A DNA stretch of 64,000 nt from Mesorhizobium hawassense (lineage in GTDB: Bacteria > Pseudomonadota > Alphaproteobacteria > Rhizobiales > Rhizobiaceae). Position 1 is the first letter of the stretch; each line of letters begins with the position of its first letter. The notes under the pieces are model-generated. The model saw nothing but the letters and a program-made list of their open reading frames with translations, was not told the origin of the DNA and did no database searches. Below, in pieces: positions 37,009 to 46,462 of the stretch. The position numbers and the translations under genes were made by a program. Where the stretch lies: contig NZ_QMBP01000001.1 of assembly GCF_003289945.1 (NCBI RefSeq), forward strand, positions 620,001-684,000. Direction: 5' to 3'.

Positions 37009-38321
37009 GGCTGCACCGTCAGCAGGTAGGCTTCGGAAATCTGCCGGACGAATTTGGCCAGCGCCGCCATCTGCGTTTTTTCGAGCGAGGGCTGCTGGAA
37101 CTGCGCAACAACGGTGCGGGCCTGGTTGATGCAAGCCTCGTAGGGTCCGTCGATCTGGGCGGTGAGCGCGCCAGTGTCGCGCGAGAGATCGAGCGCGGAA
37201 TAGGCACCTTGCAAGGCTGCGCAAGGGGCGAGCTGAGCTGAGAGTGCCGGATCGTTCGAGACCTGCGCGAGCGTGGCCATGGTGGTCATCACCGAGTTGA
37301 TCTGGTCGACCACTGTGGCGAGCTTGGTCTTGCCGTTCTGAAACTCCTGCAGCGACGTCGGCTGATTGAGAGTCGACAGATCGACGGCGCTCAAGGCGGC
37401 AATGGTTGCTGCCGCCTTGAGCTGGTCTTCCTTCACTAGCACCATGTTCGCCTGGGCATTGCCGAGCACCCGCTCGAGCTCGATTACTTCGGCCGACTTG
37501 ATAGGCACATTCATGTTGTTGACGAGGGTTTGGAACTCGGTGGCTTTGGCGTTCATTAAGCCGAGCGTTTCGTCAACCTTCGCCCGCACGGCGGTAATGA
37601 TTTTTTCCTGCACCCGCGTTTCCACCAACTTGACCGTGTCGGCGCGGCCACGGACCGGCTGCACGGAGCAGACGAGTTTCGCCAGCACATCGGTTCCGAG
37701 CTTGTCGCGGGTGGCTTGGGCAATGGGAAGAAGCGGCCGCCATGGCTCGGGCAGAGCGTCAGCGGTGGCGCCCGACATCGGGCCTTTGGCGATCTCGTTC
37801 AAGCGGGTGAGCCGGACGCATTTTCCTGGCAGATCGTCCGCCGAAAAATAGAGGCGCGCGGTGATGAGGTAGGCTTCGAGCGCTGCCGCATATTGGCGGG
37901 CGCTCAGGGTGGTAAGCGTGTCGGCGGCGTCGGTGGAGACCGGCGCGAAATAGCGATAGCGGCCGAGATAAATTTCCGCCCAGGCGAGGCGGCGCATCAA
38001 CACCGAGGCATCATCGGCTGACAGCGGTATTACCGGAAAAGCATGCACACTGGTGGCGCCCTGGGGGTTGGCCGATTCACCCACCACGTCGCCGGCGAAG
38101 GGCACGCCGAGGTCGCTGGGCGGCACATCTCTGCTGGGTGCTGGCGCCGATGCGCCGGCACCCAGCAGGGAAAAGCGCGTGGGATCGGGCGAGGCGGCAG
38201 CCAGCGTGCGCGACCACAACTGGTCGAGCTGCTGCCAGGTATAAGCGCGCTGCACGATCGAGTCCGCCTGCGCCGCCGCGGACGCGAACGTCCAGAGCAA
38301 AATGGCCGCCAGCGCTCTCAT
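37005..38321 (-). CDS. Exported helical protein of unknown family
   Basis: The protein is 438 residues. A signal peptide covers residues 1-20 (ALAAILLWTFASAAAQA). The mature N-terminus contains YTWQQLDQLW and, further on, LGRYRYFAPV, a phrase also found in the 1282-residue protein (LGRYRLFLAAD). That hints at a shared short module. The C-terminal half is amphipathic helix with a few cysteines (CVRLTRL, CSVQPV, CAALQG, CINQ). No enzyme motif is visible. It overlaps both neighbours by 4 bases (ATGA) and is translated within the same transcript. Confidence 0.82.
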   Translation of the reverse strand: MRALAAILLWTFASAAAQADSIVQRAYTWQQLDQLWSRTLAAASPDPTRFSLLGAGASAPAPSRDVPPSDLGVPFAGDVVGESANPQGATSVHAFPVIPLSADDASVLMRRLAWAEIYLGRYRYFAPVSTDAADTLTTLSARQYAAALEAYLITARLYFSADDLPGKCVRLTRLNEIAKGPMSGATADALPEPWRPLLPIAQATRDKLGTDVLAKLVCSVQPVRGRADTVKLVETRVQEKIITAVRAKVDETLGLMNAKATEFQTLVNNMNVPIKSAEVIELERVLGNAQANMVLVKEDQLKAAATIAALSAVDLSTLNQPTSLQEFQNGKTKLATVVDQINSVMTTMATLAQVSNDPALSAQLAPCAALQGAYSALDLSRDTGALTAQIDGPYEACINQARTVVAQFQQPSLEKTQMAALAKFVRQISEAYLLTVQP

Positions 38322-39433
38322 CGACAGTACCAGATGCGGGTTGCGGCACCGGGCTGGGCACAAATGCCTGTGGCTTGGCCGTTGGCCTTCCAGTCCGCCT
38401 TGATCTGGCGGAGATCGTCGAACGCAGCCTGGGCCGGGTTGTTGGCGTGAACGTCATGATCGAGCTGCCAGAAGGGCTTGGCGGGATCGGTCGGCAATAG
38501 CACTCCGATCATGTTGATGTGAAAGGCAGACACCTTAAGGAAGTTTTCGGCATCGGCCACCGTCTGGCCGCGCAGGTTGGCGTATTGTTCGGGGCTGACA
38601 CCGCCGAGCGCTGCTTTGAATTCGCCCTCGGATACTTCAACCGAGCGCAGCATCTGCTGGGTGGTGGTCTGCAATCCATCCAGAATGGCGGTATTTACCG
38701 CGAGCGTTGCCCCGGCGCCGGTGACCGGCCCGAAGATATTCACGAAGACGGCACGAATCGCCTGCAGATGAGTTTGCGCCGATTTGATCTCAACCCGGCG
38801 CAGCGCAATACCGGTTTCAAGATCGGACGCCTTGCTGACAAATCCGCGCAGCGTGAGGAGAAGCGTATCGAATGCCGATCTCGCCTCGGGCGACGGCTGC
38901 AGAAAGACCGATCGTGCGTAGCTGTCGGCCGTCGAGCGCGCCAAGTCCTCAACTGCAGCGCGTGTGAGCGCCGATTCCGGGCAGCCGGTCACATCGCCCA
39001 GGTCGGCAAGCATCTGTGAGGCGTGATAGATCTGATCCATCTGCCGGACCGTTCCGAAGCTGCCGCTCTTGTTGAATTCCGCGTCAACGCTAGTGAGATA
39101 GTCCGTCAGGTATTCACGCGAGAATTTGACCATCTCGCACTGAATGCCAGCCGCTCTCTCGCGAACGTGGCGGCCGTAGAACGAGGCGCCGATGAAATAT
39201 TTCTGGTCCGGGGTGGCCTCCAGGCTTTCCACGAAGAGCGTCTGTATGATCGTATCGTACTCGCCGCAGGCGTAGGTTTTCTCGAGGCAAGCCGCGTCCG
39301 CCGTCAGGTCGCATTGCGAAAGCGCGGCGCCGCAAATCTGCTGCGCCAGCGCCAGCCGCGAGAGGCCGAGCACCAGGCCAAGAAGCAGAATGGCCCGCAG
39401 CAGGGGCCGCGCTCCGGCTTGCAGACAGGCCAT
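38318..39433 (-). CDS. Exported Cys-rich protein of unknown family, first gene of the operon
   Basis: ATG 39433 gives 371 residues with a signal peptide (ARPLLRAILLLGLVLGLSRLALA); ATG 39466 would add 11 residues and is the main alternative. The mature N-terminus is Cys-rich (ICGAALSQCDLTADAACLEKTYACGEYD), with four cysteines in under 30 residues. The body is helical with no recognised domain and the end is CAQPG ... IWYCR. It is the first gene of the eight-gene block; the AT-rich gap upstream probably holds its promoter. It overlaps the following gene by 4 bases. Confidence 0.8.
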   Translation of the reverse strand: MACLQAGARPLLRAILLLGLVLGLSRLALAQQICGAALSQCDLTADAACLEKTYACGEYDTIIQTLFVESLEATPDQKYFIGASFYGRHVRERAAGIQCEMVKFSREYLTDYLTSVDAEFNKSGSFGTVRQMDQIYHASQMLADLGDVTGCPESALTRAAVEDLARSTADSYARSVFLQPSPEARSAFDTLLLTLRGFVSKASDLETGIALRRVEIKSAQTHLQAIRAVFVNIFGPVTGAGATLAVNTAILDGLQTTTQQMLRSVEVSEGEFKAALGGVSPEQYANLRGQTVADAENFLKVSAFHINMIGVLLPTDPAKPFWQLDHDVHANNPAQAAFDDLRQIKADWKANGQATGICAQPGAATRIWYCR

Positions 39434-39752
39434 GGCATGGCGCAGCAAAGCGTCCCTCCCGCACATGAGTTGTTCGGAATGCGCAGGCTCGACTCTCAAA
39501 AGCAAGCAACCATCGACTCTTCTGAAGAGAATCCGGAAGACTTGCGATAAGCACTTGAGTTAAGTGGCTAATTAGCTGTCAAATGGCGATAGCAATCTAT
39601 ACCTTACGTCGGGCTATGAGGCAAGAAAAAGTTGCAAAAAAATAAAAATTGAAATATTGAGCGCACAACAGAACCCGGCGCGACATTGAGCAATACTACA
39701 AATATCGCGAAATTTGATTTAAATAAAAGCCACGGCGATGTGGCGGCCGCGC
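39434..39752. promoter_or_regulatory. AT-rich intergenic region, probable promoter of the island operon
   Basis: About 320 bases lie between LRR copy 2 and the eight-gene operon. The part from about 39555 to 39735 is strikingly AT-rich for this genome (GTTGCAAAAAAATAAAAATT and similar). No open frame of interest was seen. It contains TTAA-N7-ATTA-like sequence near 39560, a near miss to a CtrA box. Confidence 0.5.
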
Positions 39753-42572
39753 TTACGGCGGTTGCACAATATGATTGACGCCTCCGCTAAAAGTGCGTTC
39801 GCGGAAGACATGTCCATTGGTGATCACGCCGATGACAGCTGGATCGAGATGGATCGGTTCGCGGCGACAGGCCTCGACGATTGGCGGCGGCGGCGATATG
39901 AGGATGACCGGCAGACTGCATACGGAATTGCCCTTCAGATAGGGCTTCATCGGATAGATATTGCCGACGGTCTCGCCCGTGGCGATCTGGTTGAAGCGCA
40001 AGTCGAGATAGCCGAGGCTAGTGAGGCCGCCCAATGGCCGCGAATCCTGAACGCGGTTGTTCATCAAGTTTAGCCACGTCAAGCTGGTGCGAGATTGCAG
40101 TCCGGCCACCGAGACGATGGCATTCTGCGCGAGGCCAAGCATCTTGATGACGTCGGACCGCAGCCATGGCGCTTCCTGCAACTCATTGCCGTCGAGGCCC
40201 AAGACGGTGAGGCGAAGGAGCCCACGCAATGGTTCGGTGTCGCGAATGCGATTTTGCGAAAGATAGAGCTCTGACAGATTGGTGAAGTAACGCAGCGGCT
40301 CGATCGATGTGAGATTGAGCTGGTTGAGCGACAGCGTGTCGACGGTTCTGGCCCAGGCGCCCACTGCGTCGCAATCGGCGGAGTTCACCGCCGCTGCCGA
40401 CAGCCGGGGCTCGAGCGCCTGCATAAACTGGCCGACTTCGCCGAGCGCGGCGGGGTCCAGTTTGTGAACTAGGCAATAGTCTTCAAGCCCGCCGTAAGCG
40501 ATGGGCAGGTTCCGCAGTTGGGCGCGTTCCAGCAGCGGCAGACTGCCGAGAAGGCCGATATTGCTGACGCTCGTGTTGCTGATTTGCAGATTGCGCAAGC
40601 GGGCCAGAGATTGGATGCCGTTCAACGACCCGAGCGGATTGTTATCCAGCACGAGCGATTCGAGCCCCCGCAGGTTCGTGAGGCTGGCCAGCGATGCCAT
40701 CTGGTTCTGCGCAAGGTTCAGATCGGAGAGATGGGGAAGATTGGTCAGCTTCGTGGCATCGGCAAGGGCATTCTGGTGCAGGTCTAGGCGCTGCACGTTT
40801 TGCAGGATGGAAAAGTAGTCGAGGGTTTTGAGGCCAGCGTTGACCAGCGTGATCGCCGTCATGCTGGCAAGCCGGTCGGCTGCGCGCCGGCACTTGTCTT
40901 GCCCGGTCAAACTCAAAAGCGCGGCGATTTCGGCCTTCTGCGTGTCGTTCAGCAGGCTCGCCTGTCCGCGCACCAAGCAGGCCGGCAGAAATCCCGAAAC
41001 GTCGACCGGGTTACTGCTGAGATCAAGGGTGGTCAGCGACGGCAATTCGGCCAGCGGCCTGGCGTTGACAATATTGTTGGTTGCGAGATTGAGCGTCGAC
41101 AGGCCCGCGATGTCAGCAAGAGGTGCGATATCGACGATAGCATTGGTCGAAAGATTGAGAGCGGTGAGGTTCTTGATCATAGCGATGGGGCGAACATCGC
41201 TGATCTGCTTGTTGCTCAAGTCCAGCGTGGTCATGGAATTGAGTGCTGCGCCGGCACCTTCACAGTTCTGGTTGCCGGCAAGTGTTAACATCGCGCGGAT
41301 GGTAAATCCGAAGGGCGAGGCGTCGCCGCGATGAAGCACACATACCTCCGTGAACCCCAGGCTCGCCGCCCCCATTACAGGGTTGCCGGCCAGCTTGATT
41401 TCGGTGGCGTCCGGAAACTGGCCGAAGCTGTCCAGTATTTCGATCTTGTTGTTCGTGAGGTCGAGACGCGTCAGTGCACCCAGCGAGGTGAGGGGGGCAA
41501 CGCTCGCGGTGTTGAGCTGGTTGTTGGCGAGATTGAGCTCCGTCAGCTTTTGCAGGAAGTGCAGGGGCGTTACGTCGGTAATCTGATTGCTGCCGAGATT
41601 GAGCTGGGTCAGCGCCCGGTTCGATGACAGAGGCCGCAGGTTGGAAATGGCATTGTGGCCGAGATCGAGACTCGTGAGTACGATCAACGGCGCCAACGCG
41701 GAAAGATTTTCGATCTGGTTGCCGGATAGATCTAGAAAGGTAAGGCCGACGAGCTTCGCCAAGGAAGCCGGGTCAGCGATGCGATTGCGGGATAACGAGA
41801 GGCTGGTGAGATTTGGCAGAACCTCCAGCGGCTCCAGGTTCGTCAGATCGAAGCCACTCAAATCCAGCGAAGTGATTGTGGTCAGGTAGGATTGCGCGGC
41901 AGTGCACTTGGGCGGGTCTCCCAGCGCGGTGGTGCCGCCCGGCGTCGACTGCAAGAGCGCCAGCACGGTCTTGCGCTGTTCGTCGCCGAGGTCGGACTTC
42001 GAGCACCATGCGGCAAAGCTGTCGGGGTGCGATTGCAGCGGCGCACCACGCAAGCACTGGATGTCATAGATGTCGCTGCCGAAAAAGGGGCGCGGGTCGG
42101 CGTTGATCGCCTTCGTCAGATCAATCTGCAGCGCGTCGATGAGCCCCACACAGCTCGGCCGGTAAATACGGTTGCCATAGGACGCGGACCCGAAATCGGT
42201 GGGGAATTGCATATAGAACGCCTGGCCCGCTGGTTCCGATACAGTGAAGATTTTGATCGGGTAGTTCGGCGCAGTTGGGCAGAGCAGGGGATTGTCGAGC
42301 GGTTTGGCAGCCGCTACCGCCGGATCGACCGCGCTCAAGACATCGGATGGCGCTAGCACGAAGCCTAGCCCTTGAATGATCTTTTCTTCGTCAGTTTGCG
42401 CGGCACAGCGGATGCGATATCCGCGGCCGTTCGAAATGAGGAGGGGAAAATTGAGGCGGGTGCCGCCACCGGAGTCCTCAACGAGCACCAGATTGGGAGC
42501 ATCCGCCAAACTCGGTCGCGGCCAACCGATCAGCGCTAGCGCGAGCAAAAGGACAAGGCGCAGCCGCATCAT
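39753..42572 (-). CDS. Exported leucine-rich repeat protein (internalin-like), copy 2
   Basis: The product is 939 residues from ATG 42572, which has GGAGCG just upstream; the longer in-frame start at 42635 would push the signal peptide inward. Residues 1-23 are a signal peptide (LVLLLALALIGWPRPSLA). The N-terminal domain closely follows LRR copy 1 (shared YPLLIS/FPLLIS, GRGYRIRCA, PLLCP, NYPIKIF). Repeats such as LTSLSLSRNRIADPASLAKL run from about residue 230. The C-terminus ends in a capping segment with GNSVCSL. It is transcribed toward the operon but separated from it by about 320 AT-rich bases. Two diverged copies flanking the same operon suggest different binding partners. Confidence 0.88.
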   Translation of the reverse strand: MMRLRLVLLLALALIGWPRPSLADAPNLVLVEDSGGGTRLNFPLLISNGRGYRIRCAAQTDEEKIIQGLGFVLAPSDVLSAVDPAVAAAKPLDNPLLCPTAPNYPIKIFTVSEPAGQAFYMQFPTDFGSASYGNRIYRPSCVGLIDALQIDLTKAINADPRPFFGSDIYDIQCLRGAPLQSHPDSFAAWCSKSDLGDEQRKTVLALLQSTPGGTTALGDPPKCTAAQSYLTTITSLDLSGFDLTNLEPLEVLPNLTSLSLSRNRIADPASLAKLVGLTFLDLSGNQIENLSALAPLIVLTSLDLGHNAISNLRPLSSNRALTQLNLGSNQITDVTPLHFLQKLTELNLANNQLNTASVAPLTSLGALTRLDLTNNKIEILDSFGQFPDATEIKLAGNPVMGAASLGFTEVCVLHRGDASPFGFTIRAMLTLAGNQNCEGAGAALNSMTTLDLSNKQISDVRPIAMIKNLTALNLSTNAIVDIAPLADIAGLSTLNLATNNIVNARPLAELPSLTTLDLSSNPVDVSGFLPACLVRGQASLLNDTQKAEIAALLSLTGQDKCRRAADRLASMTAITLVNAGLKTLDYFSILQNVQRLDLHQNALADATKLTNLPHLSDLNLAQNQMASLASLTNLRGLESLVLDNNPLGSLNGIQSLARLRNLQISNTSVSNIGLLGSLPLLERAQLRNLPIAYGGLEDYCLVHKLDPAALGEVGQFMQALEPRLSAAAVNSADCDAVGAWARTVDTLSLNQLNLTSIEPLRYFTNLSELYLSQNRIRDTEPLRGLLRLTVLGLDGNELQEAPWLRSDVIKMLGLAQNAIVSVAGLQSRTSLTWLNLMNNRVQDSRPLGGLTSLGYLDLRFNQIATGETVGNIYPMKPYLKGNSVCSLPVILISPPPPIVEACRREPIHLDPAVIGVITNGHVFRERTFSGGVNHIVQPP

Positions 42573-43006
42573 ACGCGCTCCATCGTCTAGCGCTACGTCG
42601 GGGTACCACACTGTGGCTGAGATGCGCCACGCCAAGCCCCGCGAAGGCAGGCAGTAAAAATATCGCGAGCTTAGCTAAGGTCTTGAAAAATCTGGGCATA
42701 GCAAGATGCCCGGCCGCCCCAGTGCAACGCGATCAATATTTGCCGCCTAACTTATGAAGAACAGGTACAATAGGATAATTTAGCGATCAATGCAATGCAC
42801 ACGACGCCATTATTTAGCGTTAACTGAAAAATCGGGATAGGGTTAACTGCCGGTTAATTTCTGCGTTTCACACGCCGATGCAGGTCAGCTCGGAGTTGCG
42901 GCCTCCATTCGTTGCCGGTTGAGAAGCGTTCCCGATACAATCATTCGCCGGACGATGCCTTCCGGACCCCGAAGAAAACGCTGGCTGATGAACGTCGCTG
43001 CCGGAG
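42573..43006. promoter_or_regulatory. Upstream region of LRR copy 2 with a TTAA-N7-TTAA (CtrA-like) box
   Basis: No gene is visible. The stretch 42720-42860 is AT-rich and contains TTAACTGCCGGTTAA at 42843-42857, an exact TTAA-N7-TTAA match to the CtrA consensus, about 270 bases upstream of LRR copy 2. One such match by chance in a window this size is not implausible, so the assignment is tentative. Confidence 0.35.
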
Positions 43007-43340
43007 CTACTGGAGCTCCAATTGGTCTGCGGGAACTCTTCCACAGGCTGCTTTCGTCTCAAGGTCGTTCGTGGCAACGCAAACTGGATTGCCGCCAAGG
43101 AGCAGCTTGGCTTTCTCAATCCTATCTCCGCTCAAATTCAGTGTCGTTACTATTCCAGGATTTCCACCCTCTACCGACAAATGTGATTCTATTATTATTA
43201 AAATCGGGCCATTTAGGCTGGTAGTTAAATCCACAACCGGTTAAGGGACCTGGAATAACCTCGATAACATTGCCGGCCAAAGAGTTCGTGGAGCGGCCCG
43301 ATGTCCTCGATGTAGTTGCTGGCAAGTGGCAACAGAAGGC
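43007..43340 (-). pseudogene. Remnant of a third leucine-rich repeat gene
   Basis: Reading the minus strand gives LRR phrases in three different frames. LASNYIEDIGPLHELF at about 43280-43330 and LAGNVIEVIPGPLTG follow; then TTLNLSGDRIEKAKLLLGGN and PVCVATNDLETKAACGR occupy the stretch 43030-43145. The last resembles the C-terminal cap of both intact LRR proteins (LLFNNPICD ... CDR and LKGNSVC ... ACRRE). Frameshifts separate the pieces, so this is a decayed C-terminal fragment next to the right-hand repeat. Confidence 0.6.
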
Positions 43341-43514
43341 AATTTAAGCCCAAACCGATGCAATGTGCACCGGCTGGTTCCGTAAGGCCTTTTCAGTGGG
43401 AAAGCTGCTACCGAACGAAGCCTCTGCTGACGCACTGGCGCAATCTGAACCAATGCGCGCATGTTCCACTTTCCGCCGGAAGCGCTCGTTTATCGTTCTA
43501 CAATTCGCTGTCGA

Positions 43515-43637
43515 CTGGGGTTCTTGGAAGCTTTTCGAACTTTCTGCGCCGCGGACCAGCCCGAATTGCGGGTGCTTTCGGACAAGGTAGGACACTAGGC
43601 TCGGTATTTGGGCGTTCTGGATGGCAGCTTTGCGCCT
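43515..43637 (+). repeat. Right copy of the direct repeat flanking the 24 kb island
   Basis: It matches 19443-19533 in the same orientation (see that entry). The similarity fades after about 43605. The IS91-type element begins immediately after. Confidence 0.8.
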
Positions 43638-43759
43638 TATCGCACGAACCCGCTTCGCGGGAGGGGCACCTGGTTCTGAGATGGTGCGACAGGCATTGGT
43701 CTTGAGCGGGTAGAAGCTGCGATCCGACCATGGAGTTCCTTCAACGAGAGGAACTCGCC

Positions 43760-44664
43760 ATGGATACTCTGTCGACCGATACGCCGATCACGCCGCTTCG
43801 CCAGCGCATGCAGCAAGACATGCTCATGCGAGGCCTGGGCTCCCATACCCAGCAGGACTACGTTCGTCACGTCCGGCGCTTCGCAGCCTTCCTCCGACGG
43901 TCTCCCGATACCGCGACGCCCGAGGACATCCGCCGCTTCCAGTTGCATCAGCATGAGAACGGCGTCGGGCCTGCGACCATCAACGGCGCGGTCTCGGCGT
44001 TGCGGTTCCTGTTCCTGGTGACGCTGAAGCGGCGGGATCTGGCACGTGTGCTGGTGATCATGCGCTATCCACGCAAGCTGCCGGACGTGCTGAGCGTGGA
44101 GGAAGCGGCGCGGCTGCTCGAAGCAGCACCTGGCATCAAGTACAAGGCCGCGCTCGGTGTCGCCTATGGCGCGGGCCTGCGCGTATCCGAGGTCGCGCAC
44201 CTCAAGGTCGATGATATCGACAGCACGCGCATGCTGATCCGCGTCGAACAGGGCAAAGGACGCAAGGATCGCAACGCCATGCTCTCGCCGCAACTCTTGG
44301 AACTGCTGCGGCTGTGGTGGCGCGAAGGCAGGCGTCGTGGGGTGATGCTTCCCATGGCTGGCTGTTCCCGGGGCGCAGTTGCACCGATCCGATCTCGTCG
44401 CGGCAACTCCATCGCGCGGTTCAGGAAGCCGCCGAAGTCGCCGGCATCCGCAAGCGCGTCAGCCCGCATACTCTGAGGCACAGCTTCGCTACCCACCTGC
44501 TCGAGCAGGATGTCGACATCCGCGTCATCCAGGTGCTGCTCGGGCACAGCAAGCTCGAAACGACAGCGCTCTACACCAAGGTCTCGACCCGGACGATCCA
44601 CGCGGTCGCAGGGCCGCTCGACCGGCTGATGGCACTGATGCAGGATAAGTCGCCTCCCGGCTAA
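43760..44664 (+). pseudogene. Tyrosine recombinase (XerC/IS91-associated), frameshifted
   Basis: The N-terminal frame (from ATG 43760, with AGAGGAA upstream) gives an integrase-type DNA-binding domain and the first catalytic Arg in GAGLRVSEVAHL. Near 44350 the frame breaks; the other frame continues GWLFPGRSCTDP and then the second box, HTLRHSFATHLL ... LLGHSKLETTALYTK. That carries the catalytic H-x-x-R, His and Tyr residues. A single-base change restores one protein of about 300 residues. The ribosome-binding site lies in a hairpin with 8-bp arms (43733-43740 and 43749-43756). The break could be a sequencing error, but as read the protein is not made intact. Confidence 0.75.
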
Positions 44665-44669
44665 ACCCG

Positions 44670-45863
44670 GTGCGCGCGGACCTGGAGGTTGCCGACATCT
44701 TCCGAGTTGCTGGGCCCGCCTACCGGGCCGCCCATGCCGGACACCTGAGCCAGCAGCATCTCAAGGTGATGTCAGCGATCGAGAACTGCCGCACCGCAGC
44801 CCTTGGCGGCCACGTCGAGGCCTGCGAGGACTGCGGCCAGTGGCGCATCGCCTACAACTCCTGCCGCAACCGGCACTGTCCCAGGTGCCAAGGTGCGGCG
44901 GCGCGGACATGGCTCGCCGAGCGCGAAGCCGACCTGTTGCCGATCGGCTACTTCCATGTCGTGTTCACGCTGCCCGCCGAGGTCGCCGACATCGCCTTCC
45001 ATAACAAGGCGCTGGTCTACGACCTGCTGTTCCGTGCGGCATCGGAGACGATGCTGACGATCGCGGCAGATCCGAAGCATCTCGGCGCGCGCATCGGCAT
45101 CACCGCCGTGCTCCACACGTGGGGTTCGGCGATGATGCACCATCCCCATGTGCACATGATCGTGCCGGGCGGCGGCATCGCGCTCGACGGGACGCGCTGG
45201 GTCTCCTCGCGCCCGGCCTTCCTACTTCCGGTAAAGGTGCTCGGCAAGCTCTTCCGCCGCCTGTTCCTCACCCGACTGCTCACGCTGCACGACGCCGGGC
45301 GGCTCGTCTTCTTCGGATCGATGGCGCACCTCGCCGAGCGACGGGCCTTCCTGCACTATCTCTCGCCGGCCCGGAAGAAGCGCTGGGTGGTCTACGCCAA
45401 GCCGCCCTTCGCCGGTCCTGAGGCGGTGCTCGCCTATCTGTCGCGCTATACGCACCGGGTCGCGATCTCGAACCGGCGCCTCATCCGTTTCGACGAGGAC
45501 GGCGTCTCCTTCCGCTATAAGGACTATCGCCGCGACGGCGCCGACCGGCAGCAGGTCATGACGCTCGCCACCGACGAGTTCATCCGCCGCTTCCTGCTCC
45601 ATGTCCTGCCGCGCGGCTTCCATCGCATCCGCCACTACGGCCTGCTCGCAGGCGGCTCTCGCAAGGACTGCCTCGCGCTCGCCCGCGAACTGCTGGCGGC
45701 CGCGCCTCCCGTCACGAACGATCCTCCGGCGGAACCCGACGACTTCCGCCCGCCGTGCCCGTGCTGCGGCGGCCGCATGATCGTCATCGAGGTGTTCGAA
45801 CGCTGCAGGCAGCCGCGCGGACCGCCGGGCGCACGGACGACGAACCGCGAGACCGCCCCATGA
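44670..45863 (+). CDS. IS91-family Y2/HUH transposase
   Basis: The 397-residue protein starts at GTG 44670. It has an N-terminal zinc-finger-like region (CEDCGQW, CRNRHCPRCQG), the HUH metal-binding motif in HHPHVHMIVPGGG and the twin tyrosines of Y2 enzymes in AYLSRYTHRVAIS. IS91 transposases move DNA by rolling-circle transposition with single-strand nicking. A second zinc-finger-like CPCCGG is near the C-terminus. The frame is intact and of normal length. It starts 5 bases after the frameshifted recombinase, so the two were probably co-translated originally. Confidence 0.92.
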   Translation: MRADLEVADIFRVAGPAYRAAHAGHLSQQHLKVMSAIENCRTAALGGHVEACEDCGQWRIAYNSCRNRHCPRCQGAAARTWLAEREADLLPIGYFHVVFTLPAEVADIAFHNKALVYDLLFRAASETMLTIAADPKHLGARIGITAVLHTWGSAMMHHPHVHMIVPGGGIALDGTRWVSSRPAFLLPVKVLGKLFRRLFLTRLLTLHDAGRLVFFGSMAHLAERRAFLHYLSPARKKRWVVYAKPPFAGPEAVLAYLSRYTHRVAISNRRLIRFDEDGVSFRYKDYRRDGADRQQVMTLATDEFIRRFLLHVLPRGFHRIRHYGLLAGGSRKDCLALARELLAAAPPVTNDPPAEPDDFRPPCPCCGGRMIVIEVFERCRQPRGPPGARTTNRETAP

Positions 45864-46462
45864 CCCGGCATGGACCGCTTCCTCGCACGACCGCGCCACG
45901 CCGGCGCGGGTCGACGGGAAGGTATACGCGCCCCGCTATGGCGCCGGTCGTCAGGCACTTGAAGTCCGTCGGTATCACCGCAAGAAGCTCTCCGACCTGG
46001 CCTAGAAGCCGCATGCTCGACCAGCCGCCAGCGTCCCATGTGGACGTCCGCGACAGACGCTGGCACACCCCGAAATACAAATCCCCATAGCTCACCGGGC
46101 TGCTGCCCGCGGGTTCCTGCATGAGAGGCTTTCGTACGCCTGCCGGCACCCGAAACCCTTATATGGGGAAGGTCAACTGCAAACGGCATCACGTCGACAT
46201 TGTCATGTACCTCCGGGGGCCAATACGTAGATCCATTCGATGAGTCCGTTTGCGTGACGCGGTTCGCGAACGAACCCAGTCCACCTTATATTCGGTCAGG
46301 GCGCATGCACCTGTTCCATGATCCCGCTTGCGGCGGATTCGGACCCAAGAGACGAAACCATTCTTCAGCGGCGGCTGTTTGAGGCCATGAGTTTCGTCGG
46401 TTCGTCTACCGAGGATCTGCCAGGCCAGATCGGTCCTGGAGATTGTTATGATCGATCGGCGT
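45864..46462. other. Gene-free stretch between the IS91 and IS110 elements
   Basis: About 600 bases with only short, unconvincing open frames on both strands. The first part (to about 46160) is probably the IS91 right end. The rest is unassigned and may include the IS110 terminal region near 46440. Confidence 0.4.

Larger units (their letters stand above)
43640..46160 (+). mobile_element. IS91-type insertion element (tyrosine recombinase plus Y2/HUH transposase)
   Basis: The element contains a recombinase relic and an intact IS91-family transposase in the same orientation, a known rhizobial pairing. Ends are approximate: IS91 elements lack classical inverted repeats and target duplications. 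Small hairpins lie near both edges, CCCGC-TTC-GCGGG at 43649-43661 and CGGGC-TGCT-GCCCG at 46096-46109, but are not proven termini. The region 45864-46160 past the transposase has no convincing gene. Confidence 0.6.

Noticed and set aside
43649..43661. CCCGC-TTC-GCGGG hairpin as a proven IS91 end
   Set aside because: Small GC hairpins are common here and no second end of known type confirms it; mentioned only as a boundary hint.
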